Counted from the first letter of the stretch, positions 8,122 to 16,606 are shown. The stretch: 64,000 nt of DNA from Parabacteroides chongii (GCF_029581355.1 NZ_CP120849.1:5612501-5676500), one strand, 5' to 3'. A program made the numbers and translations. The notes: generated by a model not told the origin, from the sequence alone.

Positions 8122-9057
8122 ATGGAACATTGTCCCGTATGTAAAGAGCCGATGCCGGCTTTATCGAAAGTCTGCCCGGTTTGCGGTTACGTAGCGACCC
8201 AAACAGATAATACAGGCAACCTGCTGGAACAACTGGTCGAAAAAATGGAAAGTTGTCTGCATAAGCTCAAACAACAGGATAAACCGACTGTATTCACCGG
8301 TATAAAAAAATATATGTTTATCTTTTATATCATCCTTACCATTCAGCTATTCGTACTGGCGGCTGTGAGTATGAGTATAATGGCTTGGTCCGCTGTTTCA
8401 TTATTCTTGTTTTTATCTATCTTTTCCATTATAAAAAAGTTCAGAAATAAGAAAAATGAAGCCTCCAGTCAATTCAACTTGATAACAGCCGATTACGAAA
8501 CATACCGCCGGCAAGCCAATACCCATTTCGGTAAAAACAAACAGGTGAAGGAGTTATCACTGACGTTGGACCAGGAAATGGATACTATTAAAAAAGAATG
8601 GCGGAAACAGGCTTTCCAATATAATACGCTTGGTGTCATCAGTATCATCTGTATCCTGATCGTAACCGGATCTGTCATTTTCTCCCTATCAAAATTTATA
8701 GCAACCGCCGACCTGCCTCCTGAAGAAAGTTCGATCATCACTTATCTGGAACAGGAAGAATATGACAAAGCGATCGCCATCTACCCGGATGTAGAAAAGA
8801 ACAGTATAGACGAGGGAGAAAATATCAGAACACAGGTTATCCATCACTTATCCCAAAAACAACAATGGGAAAAGGCTTCTTCTTTCTTTTTGCTGCATTG
8901 TATGGGAAAGAGGGGCGATTATAGCTGTGCCCGAATCATCATCGAAGATCAACTAAAAAACAACAGAAAAGAGGGAGCCATCGATTTTTTGGAGACATGC
9001 AGTTCTCTACATTATCCTTCCGACTTCAATAAACTGAAAAAATTAATCTATAAATAA
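8122..9057 (+). CDS. Zinc-ribbon membrane protein with C-terminal helical repeats
   Basis: Residues 4-22 hold two CPxC knuckles (CPVCKEPMPALSKVCPVCGY), a cytoplasmic zinc ribbon. A long hydrophobic region (about 69-108) probably makes two membrane spans, and another span lies at about 172-193 (GVISIICILIVTGSVIFSL). The C-terminal 115 residues are helical, with TPR-like pairs (EEYDKAIAIYPDVEKN). Zinc-ribbon membrane proteins next to SPFH proteins also occur in the Bacillus pspA-ydjGHI membrane-stress operon, which is the closest known parallel I can name. It lies between the exported genes and the SPFH gene, so it may link the two sides of the inner membrane. Confidence 0.65.
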   Translation: MEHCPVCKEPMPALSKVCPVCGYVATQTDNTGNLLEQLVEKMESCLHKLKQQDKPTVFTGIKKYMFIFYIILTIQLFVLAAVSMSIMAWSAVSLFLFLSIFSIIKKFRNKKNEASSQFNLITADYETYRRQANTHFGKNKQVKELSLTLDQEMDTIKKEWRKQAFQYNTLGVISIICILIVTGSVIFSLSKFIATADLPPEESSIITYLEQEEYDKAIAIYPDVEKNSIDEGENIRTQVIHHLSQKQQWEKASSFFLLHCMGKRGDYSCARIIIEDQLKNNRKEGAIDFLETCSSLHYPSDFNKLKKLIYK

Positions 9058-9062
9058 TCGAT

Positions 9063-10385
9063 ATGGGACTATTCCGAAATAACAAAGAAGGTGGTATCAT
9101 GGATACTATCCGTTGCGATGAGAAAGAATTCCTGATTTGGAAATGGAGCCCGACAGGAGAAAAAAGCAAAAAAGAAAATGCCATACGTTATGGTAGCAGT
9201 TTGCAGGTAAAAGATGGTGAAGTAGCAGTCTTCGTATACAAGCAAAACAACGGGACTATGCAGGATTTTATAGAAGGTCCTTTTCAGGAAACAATAAAAA
9301 CCGCCAACTTTCCGATACTGACCAGCATCGTCGGACTCGCTTTCGGCGGAAGTTCCCCCTTCCAGGCAGAGATATATTTCATAAATCTGGCTGGAAATAT
9401 ACAAATACCCTTTTATATCCCCGATTTTATGGTGTACGATCACCGTTTCCAAAATTTCGGTGCTCCTATTCAAGTAAAAGGCAGACTTATCTTCAATATC
9501 GCCGATTACAGGCAGTTCGTCAAACTCAACAGGATGGCAGCATTCAATCTGGATGATTTCCACGAACAGGTCAAAACAGCAATCAACCGATATGTAAAAA
9601 GTGCCATAGCCAAAGCACCCAAAGAATACGGTATTCCGGTCCTACAAATTGAACAGAAGTTGGATGAAGTCAATACGCTTATCGAAGAGAAGCTGAAACC
9701 CCTGTTTTATGACGATTTCGGGATCAACCTGAAAAGGGCGGACATAGGTTCCATCCAGGTAAATCGTGAAAACGACGAATATAAACGTTTGCAGCAGGTT
9801 GCCGGTAAACAGGAAGAAAAAATGATCGATACGCAAACAAATATCAACCTCGACAATATGGAAGAGACACTCCGTATCAACCGGGAAGAACATCAACGGG
9901 CACAAAAACTACAGACGGAAAGCAATTATATCCGGACACACGCTTTAAATCAGCAAACAGACGTACTGAAAACAGCCGCAGCCAGTCTGGGAGAGATGGG
10001 GAATATGGGAACCGGAGACAGTTCAGGTATGAATCCGGCAAACATGATGGCCGGTATGATGATGGGAGGTGCCGTCGGCGGACAGATGGCTAATATGATG
10101 AATATGATGGGACAAGGAATGAACCAGGACATGTATCAAAACATGCAAACTCCCCCTCCTCCACCTGTCGTACAATATATGGTTATTGTAAACGGACAAC
10201 AATGCGGGCCTTTCAATCCCGAAGAATTGATCGGATTATACAACTCAGGCCAGATAACAACCAAGACATATGTCTGGAAACAAGGTATGAGCAACTGGGA
10301 GTCACTCGAAAACATAAACGAACTGAACAACCTGCTTCAACTCAACGGGAACACACCTCCCCCTCCACCACCGGGAGTCCTTTAA
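9063..10385 (+). CDS. SPFH (YdjI-like) protein with C-terminal GYF_2 domain and PPGV tail
   Basis: The 440-residue protein has an SPFH/band-7-like domain (about 30-250: LQVKDGEVAVFVYKQ, FIEGPFQETIKTANFP, GAPIQVKGRLIFNIADYRQF) followed by a charged helix (230-300) and a Met/Gly-rich segment (305-355). A proline run near 363 leads into a GYF_2/DUF4339 domain (about 370-428: GPFNPEELIGLYNSGQ, VWKQGMSNWESLE). The protein ends in PPPPPPGVL (432-440). SPFH proteins assemble into rings or sheets at membranes. No transmembrane helix is seen, so this is probably a cytoplasmic peripheral protein. It follows the zinc-ribbon gene by 5 bases. An internal ATG 9099 (MDTIRC) is an alternative start. Confidence 0.8.
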   Translation: MGLFRNNKEGGIMDTIRCDEKEFLIWKWSPTGEKSKKENAIRYGSSLQVKDGEVAVFVYKQNNGTMQDFIEGPFQETIKTANFPILTSIVGLAFGGSSPFQAEIYFINLAGNIQIPFYIPDFMVYDHRFQNFGAPIQVKGRLIFNIADYRQFVKLNRMAAFNLDDFHEQVKTAINRYVKSAIAKAPKEYGIPVLQIEQKLDEVNTLIEEKLKPLFYDDFGINLKRADIGSIQVNRENDEYKRLQQVAGKQEEKMIDTQTNINLDNMEETLRINREEHQRAQKLQTESNYIRTHALNQQTDVLKTAAASLGEMGNMGTGDSSGMNPANMMAGMMMGGAVGGQMANMMNMMGQGMNQDMYQNMQTPPPPPVVQYMVIVNGQQCGPFNPEELIGLYNSGQITTKTYVWKQGMSNWESLENINELNNLLQLNGNTPPPPPPGVL

Positions 10386-10415
10386 CTAAAAGTATAAACA
10401 TAAAACGAATAAACG

Positions 10416-10736
10416 ATGAATCATAATTTAGATACCATAGACAAACTGGTTGAATTTGGTATGGGATTGTCACTTTCACAACAAATGATGAACACATTGA
10501 AACAAACACCCTCTCCAGCTTATACGCCACCGAAGCAACAACCGGAGTATATATATCACGTCATTATCGAAAACCGTCAGGTCGGTCCTGTGACAAGCGG
10601 GGAGCTCTCCGAGTTGATCAAGAATAAAAAAGTGACACAAGATTCCCTGATGTGGCATCCCGGGTTACCCGCTTGGTCATCGGCACAGGAGATCAAAGAG
10701 GTGAATGAACTTTTAGTCTTAAATTCAACTTTATAA
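10416..10736 (+). CDS. Small GYF_2-domain protein
   Basis: The 106-residue product has a helical N-terminus (LVEFGMGLSLSQQMMNTL), a Pro/Gln linker (SPAYTPPKQQPEY) and a GYF_2/DUF4339 domain (about 47-102: GPVTSGELSELIKNKKVTQD, MWHPGLPAWSSAQEI). The domain is the same type as the one at the end of the SPFH protein encoded just upstream. GYF domains in eukaryotes bind PPG-hydrophobic peptides, and the SPFH tail ends in PPGV, so a direct interaction is plausible; this is inference. Confidence 0.7.
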   Translation: MNHNLDTIDKLVEFGMGLSLSQQMMNTLKQTPSPAYTPPKQQPEYIYHVIIENRQVGPVTSGELSELIKNKKVTQDSLMWHPGLPAWSSAQEIKEVNELLVLNSTL

Positions 10737-10748
10737 GTTTGCATTCGT

Positions 10749-11093
10749 ATGAAAATAGACTTGGTAAAATCCATTATAGCATTGGTGATAAGCGCTTTAA
10801 TATCCTATGGTTTCTATGAACTATGTGAGGATGAGACACAAAGGATCGTCCTTCTTTGCAGCACGTTCATATTCTTATCGATCACAAGTTGTTTCACCAT
10901 CGGTTGCTCATTGAGAACCAATGGAGCTATTATGCTAACGACCTTTTCAGGAATATTCTTCCTGATAGGTATCATAATCCATGCTTTCCAGGCACTCTTT
11001 ACTTTCAATCGAACAGCGTTCCTAATCATAGACGGATTACTTTTGCTTGTTTATATATTGACTGCACAAAGTATCTATAAATCAAAACAATAA
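10749..11093 (+). CDS. Small membrane protein with four predicted spans
   Basis: The 114 residues contain four hydrophobic segments (near 4-21, 33-50, 58-78 and 88-108) with short charged loops, ending SIYKSKQ. No known motif is seen. It starts 12 bases after the GYF_2 gene and is followed by a stem-loop, so it is the last gene of the operon. A membrane anchor or accessory role for the SPFH/GYF_2 proteins is a guess from position. Confidence 0.6.
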   Translation: MKIDLVKSIIALVISALISYGFYELCEDETQRIVLLCSTFIFLSITSCFTIGCSLRTNGAIMLTTFSGIFFLIGIIIHAFQALFTFNRTAFLIIDGLLLLVYILTAQSIYKSKQ

Positions 11094-11099
11094 AGTAAG

Positions 11100-11114
11100 T
11101 ATCATACTATCATA
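11100..11114. repeat. Iteron-like repeat, copy 1
   Basis: The 15-mer TATCATACTATCATA is itself two copies of TATCATA at an 8-base step. An identical copy is at 11187-11201, and its reverse complement (14 of 15 bases) is at 14043-14056. The copies flank the VirE/HU pair. Confidence 0.6.
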
Positions 11115-11148
11115 ACCGAGAAATAACACTCTGATTATAAACACATTA

Positions 11149-11185
11149 ATGCCATGATAGTTGTTTATTTTAACTATCATGGCAT
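11149..11185. terminator. Perfect hairpin between convergent operons
   Basis: ATGCCATGATAGTT pairs perfectly with AACTATCATGGCAT around a 9-base T-rich loop. The hairpin lies between the end of the plus-strand operon (11093) and the end of the minus-strand VirE gene (11227), so it probably terminates transcription from both sides. It contains the same ATGATAG/CTATCAT sequence as the flanking iterons, so it may instead be a protein-binding site. Confidence 0.6.
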
Positions 11186-11186
11186 C

Positions 11187-11201
11187 TATCATACTATCAT
11201 A
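11187..11201. repeat. Iteron-like repeat, copy 2
   Basis: TATCATACTATCATA is identical to the copy at 11100-11114. It starts two bases after the hairpin 11149-11185 and ends 26 bases before the VirE stop codon. Confidence 0.6.
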
Positions 11202-11226
11202 CACAACTTACACAAATATTTAATAA

Positions 11227-13308
11227 TCAATCACATACCACTTTTACATAATAACAAGTCCCTCGCGTCATCCGTTTATTAGGTACATTGTTTCGCTTCA
11301 AAAGTTTACCAAAGTTGAGTATCATCTTCTTCGTAATAACAAAACCGGGCTGTTTCTCTGCAATTATATCTAATATCTCCGATGCCAGCAAAGGTTCTAT
11401 CCCTTCCGTATCCTCTGAAATACAGAAATAACGCAGGAACAATTGCTCTTCCGCCGGAATTTGCTGGAAACGCCAGTTGTTCTCAACGATTGCCGCCTCC
11501 TCCTCATGCGTAAACCAATACCGTTCGCCACGGCGCAACATCTCTTTTGCTTCGGCATACAGCTGCTCGTAATCGACCGGCTGGAGATAGTCGATCAGAC
11601 CTTCCACCTCCACGCAGATAAAACGACGGCTTCCGGTCGGATCGGTCAGCAGATCGAAATTATTGCTGGTAGCGATAAAGGTTGCATAACGTCGCAGGCT
11701 GCGCGTCGTACTCTGATAAGGTAAGCGAGCATTGACCACGGCCTTTTGCAAAACATGCTTCAGAAAACTTTGATGCGAAGCCTTTACCGAATCGAACTCG
11801 TCGATATTGATCAAGGCATAGCGATGCAAAGCCAGTTCTGCCTCCTTCTTATTACCGAAATCGATGCTGTCGGTATAAAAAGGACGAAGCGACGGAGGCA
11901 ACAAGTTCAGGCAATAGGTCGATTTTCCGCATCCCTGGTCACCAACCAGCAACGGCGTCGTACTGTTTCCGTGTTCTTTATCCAGCTGCATCCAATGAGC
12001 TACCATGCTCAGGAACCAACGATAAAAGCAATCACTCCATAACGGGTTATTGTTAGGAACCCGCGCAGCCATCTCACGAATATGCGATTTGCCATCCCAT
12101 ACCGGAAGATTCGCAAGAAAAGCATCGATAGGATGAAACAAGGGTATCTGATCTGAATATACATACCGGTCGATATCTTTATCCCACACATTCAGCCCCT
12201 CTTTCTGAGCCTCCAGGCAAATACTGTTACGCACTTTCTGGGTGTAAGGCCTGTACGCGAACTGTATGACCGAACGGTCGAGATATTCCACCTCCCCACT
12301 CATCTCGTTCATCCGGAAGAAATAACGTCTTTCCATGAATTCATCCAGTTGCATCACCATCGAAAGACATTCCGGCAAAGGTAATTTACCTCCGATCGCT
12401 TTCTTCAGCAGATAAACTCCCCGGAATACCTGCCGCACCAGTAATTCATGCGGCTTCAAAGCCTCATACCGTAAGGTCCACCCTACCGCCTCTTCCTCGG
12501 GAATCCCCAGACGGCAACTATTTTGTGCCATCTCCGTAAACAATGCATGCAGATCGTCACTCTCCTTTCCGGCAAATTTACGGACCGCTTCCAAAAGCAC
12601 GATACTGAACAGGGTTGCAATCTGCGTATTACGTTTCACGCCCGGCAACAGACGTTCGATCGGATCGAGCGGAACCTCCTGCACGATACGGAGTTCGCTT
12701 TCCTCCGGCATCCGTATCGGTTGTTCCATTCGGATCGATATCGCCGCCGGATTATAATACAGCCCGGTATCATAGCTGACACGTGTCCCTCGCTCCGGTG
12801 ACGGTTCTTTCAATGTGATCATGCTGCTCAACTGAGGCTGAAAATGCCTGACCGCCAACTGATAGGCCGCCGCATGAAAGAGAACGGCTTTCTCCCGGCT
12901 ACGCGGCAACTTGCCATCGGGCAGCGTAAAAGGCACGACAATCTTCACGGACTTGCCGCTCAATCCAATGAAAGCCAGCAAGGTCTGAGGCATGGCAGCC
13001 GCCTCCTCACGTATCGATGCGGCTTCTTCCGGACCGGACAAACCGTTCACTTCCAAAAGGATATACCCGGTATAGTTTTTCATCTGTACCTTCCCGTCTT
13101 TCCGCAGAAATGTTGCTCCCCACACGATCACAGGCAATTTCCGTATCCACTCGTTCGTACGCCCCGGCAATGAAAAGCGTAAACTAGTACGGACATTAGC
13201 CACCTGTACCCCCATTTTATCTGAGCGTAACATCTCCATCACAGGTTCCAGGCTACGTATCTGCAACATAAGCTGGTCTTTCTTATAACGATATTGGCTT
13301 ACTTTCAT
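11227..13308 (-). CDS. VirE-type primase/helicase-like protein
   Basis: The 693-residue protein has an N-terminal region (about 1-200) resembling the VirE_N / BT4734-type primase-associated domain. Its C-terminal half is a virulence-associated E type P-loop NTPase: Walker A GDQGCGKST (near 455-463), the Asp pair INIDEFD, and the sensor-like FIATSNNFDLLTDPTGSRRF. Such proteins are replication primase-helicases of plasmids, phages and satellites. It overlaps the upstream HU-like gene by 4 bases (ATGA), so the two are co-translated. No integrase or capsid gene is nearby. Function here is inferred. Confidence 0.8.
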   Translation of the reverse strand: MKVSQYRYKKDQLMLQIRSLEPVMEMLRSDKMGVQVANVRTSLRFSLPGRTNEWIRKLPVIVWGATFLRKDGKVQMKNYTGYILLEVNGLSGPEEAASIREEAAAMPQTLLAFIGLSGKSVKIVVPFTLPDGKLPRSREKAVLFHAAAYQLAVRHFQPQLSSMITLKEPSPERGTRVSYDTGLYYNPAAISIRMEQPIRMPEESELRIVQEVPLDPIERLLPGVKRNTQIATLFSIVLLEAVRKFAGKESDDLHALFTEMAQNSCRLGIPEEEAVGWTLRYEALKPHELLVRQVFRGVYLLKKAIGGKLPLPECLSMVMQLDEFMERRYFFRMNEMSGEVEYLDRSVIQFAYRPYTQKVRNSICLEAQKEGLNVWDKDIDRYVYSDQIPLFHPIDAFLANLPVWDGKSHIREMAARVPNNNPLWSDCFYRWFLSMVAHWMQLDKEHGNSTTPLLVGDQGCGKSTYCLNLLPPSLRPFYTDSIDFGNKKEAELALHRYALINIDEFDSVKASHQSFLKHVLQKAVVNARLPYQSTTRSLRRYATFIATSNNFDLLTDPTGSRRFICVEVEGLIDYLQPVDYEQLYAEAKEMLRRGERYWFTHEEEAAIVENNWRFQQIPAEEQLFLRYFCISEDTEGIEPLLASEILDIIAEKQPGFVITKKMILNFGKLLKRNNVPNKRMTRGTCYYVKVVCD

Positions 13309-13694
13309 TCGAACGGGTATCTTTCAAATTTAAAAAACTGCATTTCCTTACGTAATCGTGCCCCCATCCTGAAACAGACGCGTTTCGCTTTTACCCGATG
13401 CGGCGTACAATCCTTCGCTTTCTCATACCCTTCACTCCCTGCCGAGAGATACAGGTCACCCATATCCTTCAGTTCGACGGAATAGCCTTCTTTCAAACGT
13501 TCAAGAATAATATCACTCATCTCGCAGACTGTGGCAAGCACATCTCCGCGCGTCAATGAGCAGCGAGCAGCGATCTCTTCCGCCAACTCCTCGGTAGTGA
13601 CCCGCCCCGTCGTAACGGGTACTCCATAAAACAGTTTCTTTTCTATCGGACCTGTCTTATCCGATTTTGTGCGAACTACATAGAAATGTGCCAT
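13305..13694 (-). CDS. HU/IHF-like DNA-binding protein
   Basis: Starting at ATG 13694 (MAHFYVVRTKSDKTG) the product is 129 residues. Motifs ITTEELAEEIAARCSLTRGDVLATV-like (near 34-60) and LKEGYSVELKDMGDLYLSAG fit the HU-HIG type of HU-like protein that is abundant in Bacteroidota. The reading frame extends up to 13748, but the extension is lysine/isoleucine-rich (MPVLVKFSSIIIKIKYRP) and lies before the usual family start, so I chose 13694. It bends or coats DNA. Pairing with VirE and nearby iterons suggests a role in replicating or packaging a small element. Confidence 0.78.
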   Translation of the reverse strand: MAHFYVVRTKSDKTGPIEKKLFYGVPVTTGRVTTEELAEEIAARCSLTRGDVLATVCEMSDIILERLKEGYSVELKDMGDLYLSAGSEGYEKAKDCTPHRVKAKRVCFRMGARLRKEMQFFKFERYPFE

Positions 13695-13763
13695 AGGTCG
13701 GTACTTTATTTTAATAATAATACTAGAAAACTTCACCAAAACGGGCATTTTACCCCATTTTAC

Positions 13764-13832
13764 ACCCGGATCTGAACGATGCTCACACCCGGGTCTCAGG
13801 GGTATTCAGACCCGGAGGCCAACACCTTTTCC
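13764..13832. repeat. ACCCGG array, 23-base period, three copies
   Basis: The core ACCCGG starts at 13764, 13787 and 13810, exactly 23 bases apart. Flanks (CACACCCGG on the first two, CAGACCCGG on the third) suggest the third copy is inverted relative to the second. The same core with the same spacing recurs at 37720. Confidence 0.75.
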
Positions 13833-13956
13833 TCCTTACAAATATAATAAAAACATAGCACATAAGCAATGTTTTTCAATAGTTTATTTCATTTTAGACA
13901 ATATATTTCCGACCTGTCTATTTATAGATTTCAGTATTACAACGCACTTATCATGA

Positions 13957-14056
13957 ATGATGGTTGATGATGGTTGAATGATAGTTTAAAACGGCAACCA
14001 TCATAATATAAAATACTAATAAACAATATGTTAAACAAAATAATGATAGTATGATA
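13957..14056. repeat. Iteron-like repeats upstream of the HU/VirE pair
   Basis: ATGATGGTTG, ATGATGGTTGA and ATGATAGTTT start at 13957, 13967 and 13978 (10- and 11-base steps). An inverted AACCATCAT is at 13996-14004 and a double ATGATAGTATGATA at 14043-14056 (reverse complement of the repeat at 11100 and 11187). The helical-turn spacing is typical of replication-initiator iterons. Confidence 0.6.
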
Positions 14057-14142
14057 GTTATTTTCAAAAATTACTTTAGATAAGATGATAGGAATATGAT
14101 AATGGAATCTTCCCGATCATTGCTTTATTTACCGGAATAAAT

Positions 14143-14150
14143 TAACTTTG
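14143..14150 (+). promoter_or_regulatory. Promoter -7 box of the AAA-ATPase gene
   Basis: TAACTTTG fits TAnnTTTG and lies 25 bases before ATG 14176. No clear -33 TTTG is seen. Confidence 0.5.
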
Positions 14151-14175
14151 TATTCATTATTAAAAAGTTGCCATT

Positions 14176-15909
14176 ATGAATCAAGTAAAAGGTATACCAT
14201 ACGGAATATCCGATTTCAACCGGATGAGGAACGATAATTTTTATTTCGTGGATAAGACGGAGTATTTGCCGCTTATTGAAAAGATGCCCAGCTATCTTTT
14301 CCTCATTCGTCCGAGGCGTTTCGGGAAAAGCCTGTTCTTAAGTATGATGCGTACCTACTATGACATTTTGCAACAGAAGAATTTCGACAAATATTTCGGA
14401 GATCTATGGATCGGAAAACATCCGACCGACCAGCGTAACCGCTATCAGGTCCTTTATTTCGACTTCTCGAAGGCAGGATGTTCATTGCCGGGAAGCGATA
14501 TGATGTCAAGTTTTAATGAGTATTGCAGTATTATCATTAACCAGTTTGCACACGAATATGCCCCTTTCTATGATGCCGACTTCAAGACAACGGTAGAAAG
14601 CCTGGAAAGCGCAAAGGCTAAACTTTCCTACATAGAAATAAAAGCAAAAGAGAAAAATCATCCGTTGTACCTTATTATTGATGAATACGATAACTTCACG
14701 AATGTCATACTAAGCGAACACGGGCAAAAAATGTTCCGTGACCTTACACATGCCAGTGGTTTCTACCGCGAATATTTTAAACAATTCAAGGGAATGTTCG
14801 ATCGTATCTTCATGATGGGTGTCAGTCCCGTTACACTGGACGATCTTTCCAGCGGATATAATATCGACTGGAATATTTCAACAGACGAGACATTCAACTC
14901 CATGATGGGATTTAACGAAACGGAAGTTCGCGAAATGTTCCACTATTATCATCAGAATAATGTGTTAACTGGCGACATTGAAACAATGATAACAGAGATG
15001 AAGCCATGGTATAACAACTATTGTTTTGCACCTAAAAGCTTGAATGAGGACAGGGTGTTCAATTGTGATATGACGCTTTATTATCTGAATTTTCAAATAC
15101 AGAGACATCGTGCGCCGGATGAGATGGTAGACAAAAATATTCGTACGGATTACAGCAAATTGAAAATGCTTGCTCGCATCGATCATGATAGTGCACACGA
15201 AGGGAATCGTATGAGTACAATCGAAGAGATTGCCGCAAAAGGCGAAATCATTGTTGATTTGCATACCTCGTTTCCAGCAGAGAAAATAGCAGAGCACGAC
15301 AATTTCAGAAGCCTACTCTATTATTACGGATTACTCACGATATGCGGTACACGCGGTGACCGCCTGAAGATGTGTATTCCTAATAATTGCGTTCGAGAAC
15401 AATATTTAGGTTTCCTTCGCGATTACTACCAGCAAACATTCCCTGTCAATTTATCTTACCTACAAGATTTGATTGACAACCTTGCTTTCGACGGTCTTTG
15501 GAAACCATTCTTTGAAGCTGTTGCACGTGCTTATCATGAAAATTCGTCCGTACGTGATGCAATGGAAGGGGAAAGGAATTTACAGGGTTTTCTGAAAGCG
15601 TACCTGGCATTGTCTTCCTATTATCTGGTAGAGCCTGAACTGGAAATGAATTACGGATATTGCGACTTTTTCCTTTTGCCAAACAAACAGCGTTATCCCG
15701 ATATAAAACACAGCTACATCCTCGAACTAAAATATGCAACCCGTAATGCAACCGACAAGGAGCTTGAAGCACAGGCAGAAGAAGGACGTAGTCAATTATA
15801 CCAATATAGTGAAGACAAAAAAGTACAAGAATTGACGGAAGGGACAACCCTCCACCGGCTGCTATTGCAGTTCCGGGGGTGGGATATGGTAAAGTGCGAA
15901 GAGGTATAA
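14176..15909 (+). CDS. AAA-ATPase-like / PD-(D/E)XK nuclease-like protein
   Basis: The 577-residue product starts with GIPYGISDFNRMRNDNFYFVDKTEY and has a variant P-loop, RPRRFGKSLFLS (near 48-59), followed by YLIIDEYDNF (Walker B-like). This is the AAA-ATPase_like family. The C-terminal 150 residues carry YILELKYA, the Glu-x-Lys of PD-(D/E)XK nucleases (DUF1703). The family is common in Bacteroides and is often in accessory DNA; a role in DNA defence or repair is inferred. It is not co-oriented with its neighbours and has its own promoter. Confidence 0.85.
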   Translation: MNQVKGIPYGISDFNRMRNDNFYFVDKTEYLPLIEKMPSYLFLIRPRRFGKSLFLSMMRTYYDILQQKNFDKYFGDLWIGKHPTDQRNRYQVLYFDFSKAGCSLPGSDMMSSFNEYCSIIINQFAHEYAPFYDADFKTTVESLESAKAKLSYIEIKAKEKNHPLYLIIDEYDNFTNVILSEHGQKMFRDLTHASGFYREYFKQFKGMFDRIFMMGVSPVTLDDLSSGYNIDWNISTDETFNSMMGFNETEVREMFHYYHQNNVLTGDIETMITEMKPWYNNYCFAPKSLNEDRVFNCDMTLYYLNFQIQRHRAPDEMVDKNIRTDYSKLKMLARIDHDSAHEGNRMSTIEEIAAKGEIIVDLHTSFPAEKIAEHDNFRSLLYYYGLLTICGTRGDRLKMCIPNNCVREQYLGFLRDYYQQTFPVNLSYLQDLIDNLAFDGLWKPFFEAVARAYHENSSVRDAMEGERNLQGFLKAYLALSSYYLVEPELEMNYGYCDFFLLPNKQRYPDIKHSYILELKYATRNATDKELEAQAEEGRSQLYQYSEDKKVQELTEGTTLHRLLLQFRGWDMVKCEEV

Positions 15910-15910
15910 C

Positions 15911-16606
15911 CTACCCCAGCACTTTATTCTTAGCGATCGTAGCCTGGAACTCTTTCAAGTAGAACGGTTCGAAGTAAGCTACATCTTCAAACTGACCGGC
16001 TGCAAATGCTTTTTCTGCCAGGGGAATCATATTAACCGCCAACGGATGAATATCATCCAGGAAAATCGCATTCGGGGAAACGATCGCTTCACGGCATTTG
16101 GCAGCACCATTGCCGAAGAAACAAACTTTGCCTTTTTCCAGATAAGAAGCATAGGTATCGGCATCTACTATATCAGCCGAAGTTCCGCGAACTTCTTTCA
16201 AATCTGTATCGTAAATAGCTGCATATACTTCCATCCGACGGGCATCCAGCATCGCACAATACAAAGTATCTTTGTCGGCAGGTTGCTGTTTCAAAGCAGC
16301 AACAGCCAGTATTTCCAGTGTATGAATGCTGATCAACGGGATACCGTATCCGAAACATAATCCTTTGGCTACCGATACGCCGATACGCAATCCGGTATAT
16401 GAACCGGGACCGCTGCTGACAGCTACAGCCTCCAGCTTCAACCCTTTCGCTTTCACTACCGCAATAGCTTCTTTCGCATAAACGCCCAGCAAGGCTGCAT
16501 GTGAAGGGCCCTCAAACGAACTTTTCTCAAAAAGCACCTCACCGCCGGCTGACAGAGCAACGGAGCAGACAGAGGTCGATGTTTCAATATTTAAAATGCA
16601 AGACAT
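15911..16606 (-). CDS. tsaB: tRNA threonylcarbamoyladenosine biosynthesis protein TsaB
   Basis: From ATG 16606 the protein is 231 residues, opening MSCILNIETSTSVCSVALS. The conserved SSGPGSYTGLRIGVSVAKGL is present. TsaB is an ASKHA-fold partner of TsaD in making t6A37 on tRNAs that read ANN codons. The frame continues to 16639, but that extension (MSIVNYQLSIN) is simply the translation of the ATTGACA heptad repeats and is not part of the family, so I reject it. It stands alone on the minus strand, divergent from yicC. Confidence 0.93.
   Translation of the reverse strand: MSCILNIETSTSVCSVALSAGGEVLFEKSSFEGPSHAALLGVYAKEAIAVVKAKGLKLEAVAVSSGPGSYTGLRIGVSVAKGLCFGYGIPLISIHTLEILAVAALKQQPADKDTLYCAMLDARRMEVYAAIYDTDLKEVRGTSADIVDADTYASYLEKGKVCFFGNGAAKCREAIVSPNAIFLDDIHPLAVNMIPLAEKAFAAGQFEDVAYFEPFYLKEFQATIAKNKVLG

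Larger units (their letters stand above)
13695..14175. other. Repeat-rich non-coding gap between the HU-like and AAA-ATPase genes
   Basis: No gene is seen in these 481 bases. From left to right it holds the ACCCGG array (13764-13832), an AT-rich spacer, a cluster of ATGATGGTTG/ATGATAGTT iteron-like repeats with one inverted copy (13957-14056), and the promoter box of the next gene (14143-14150). Confidence 0.6.

Noticed and set aside
11227..15909. A complete prophage
   Set aside because: Only primase-, HU- and ATPase-type genes are present. No capsid, tail, terminase, integrase or attachment-site pair was seen.
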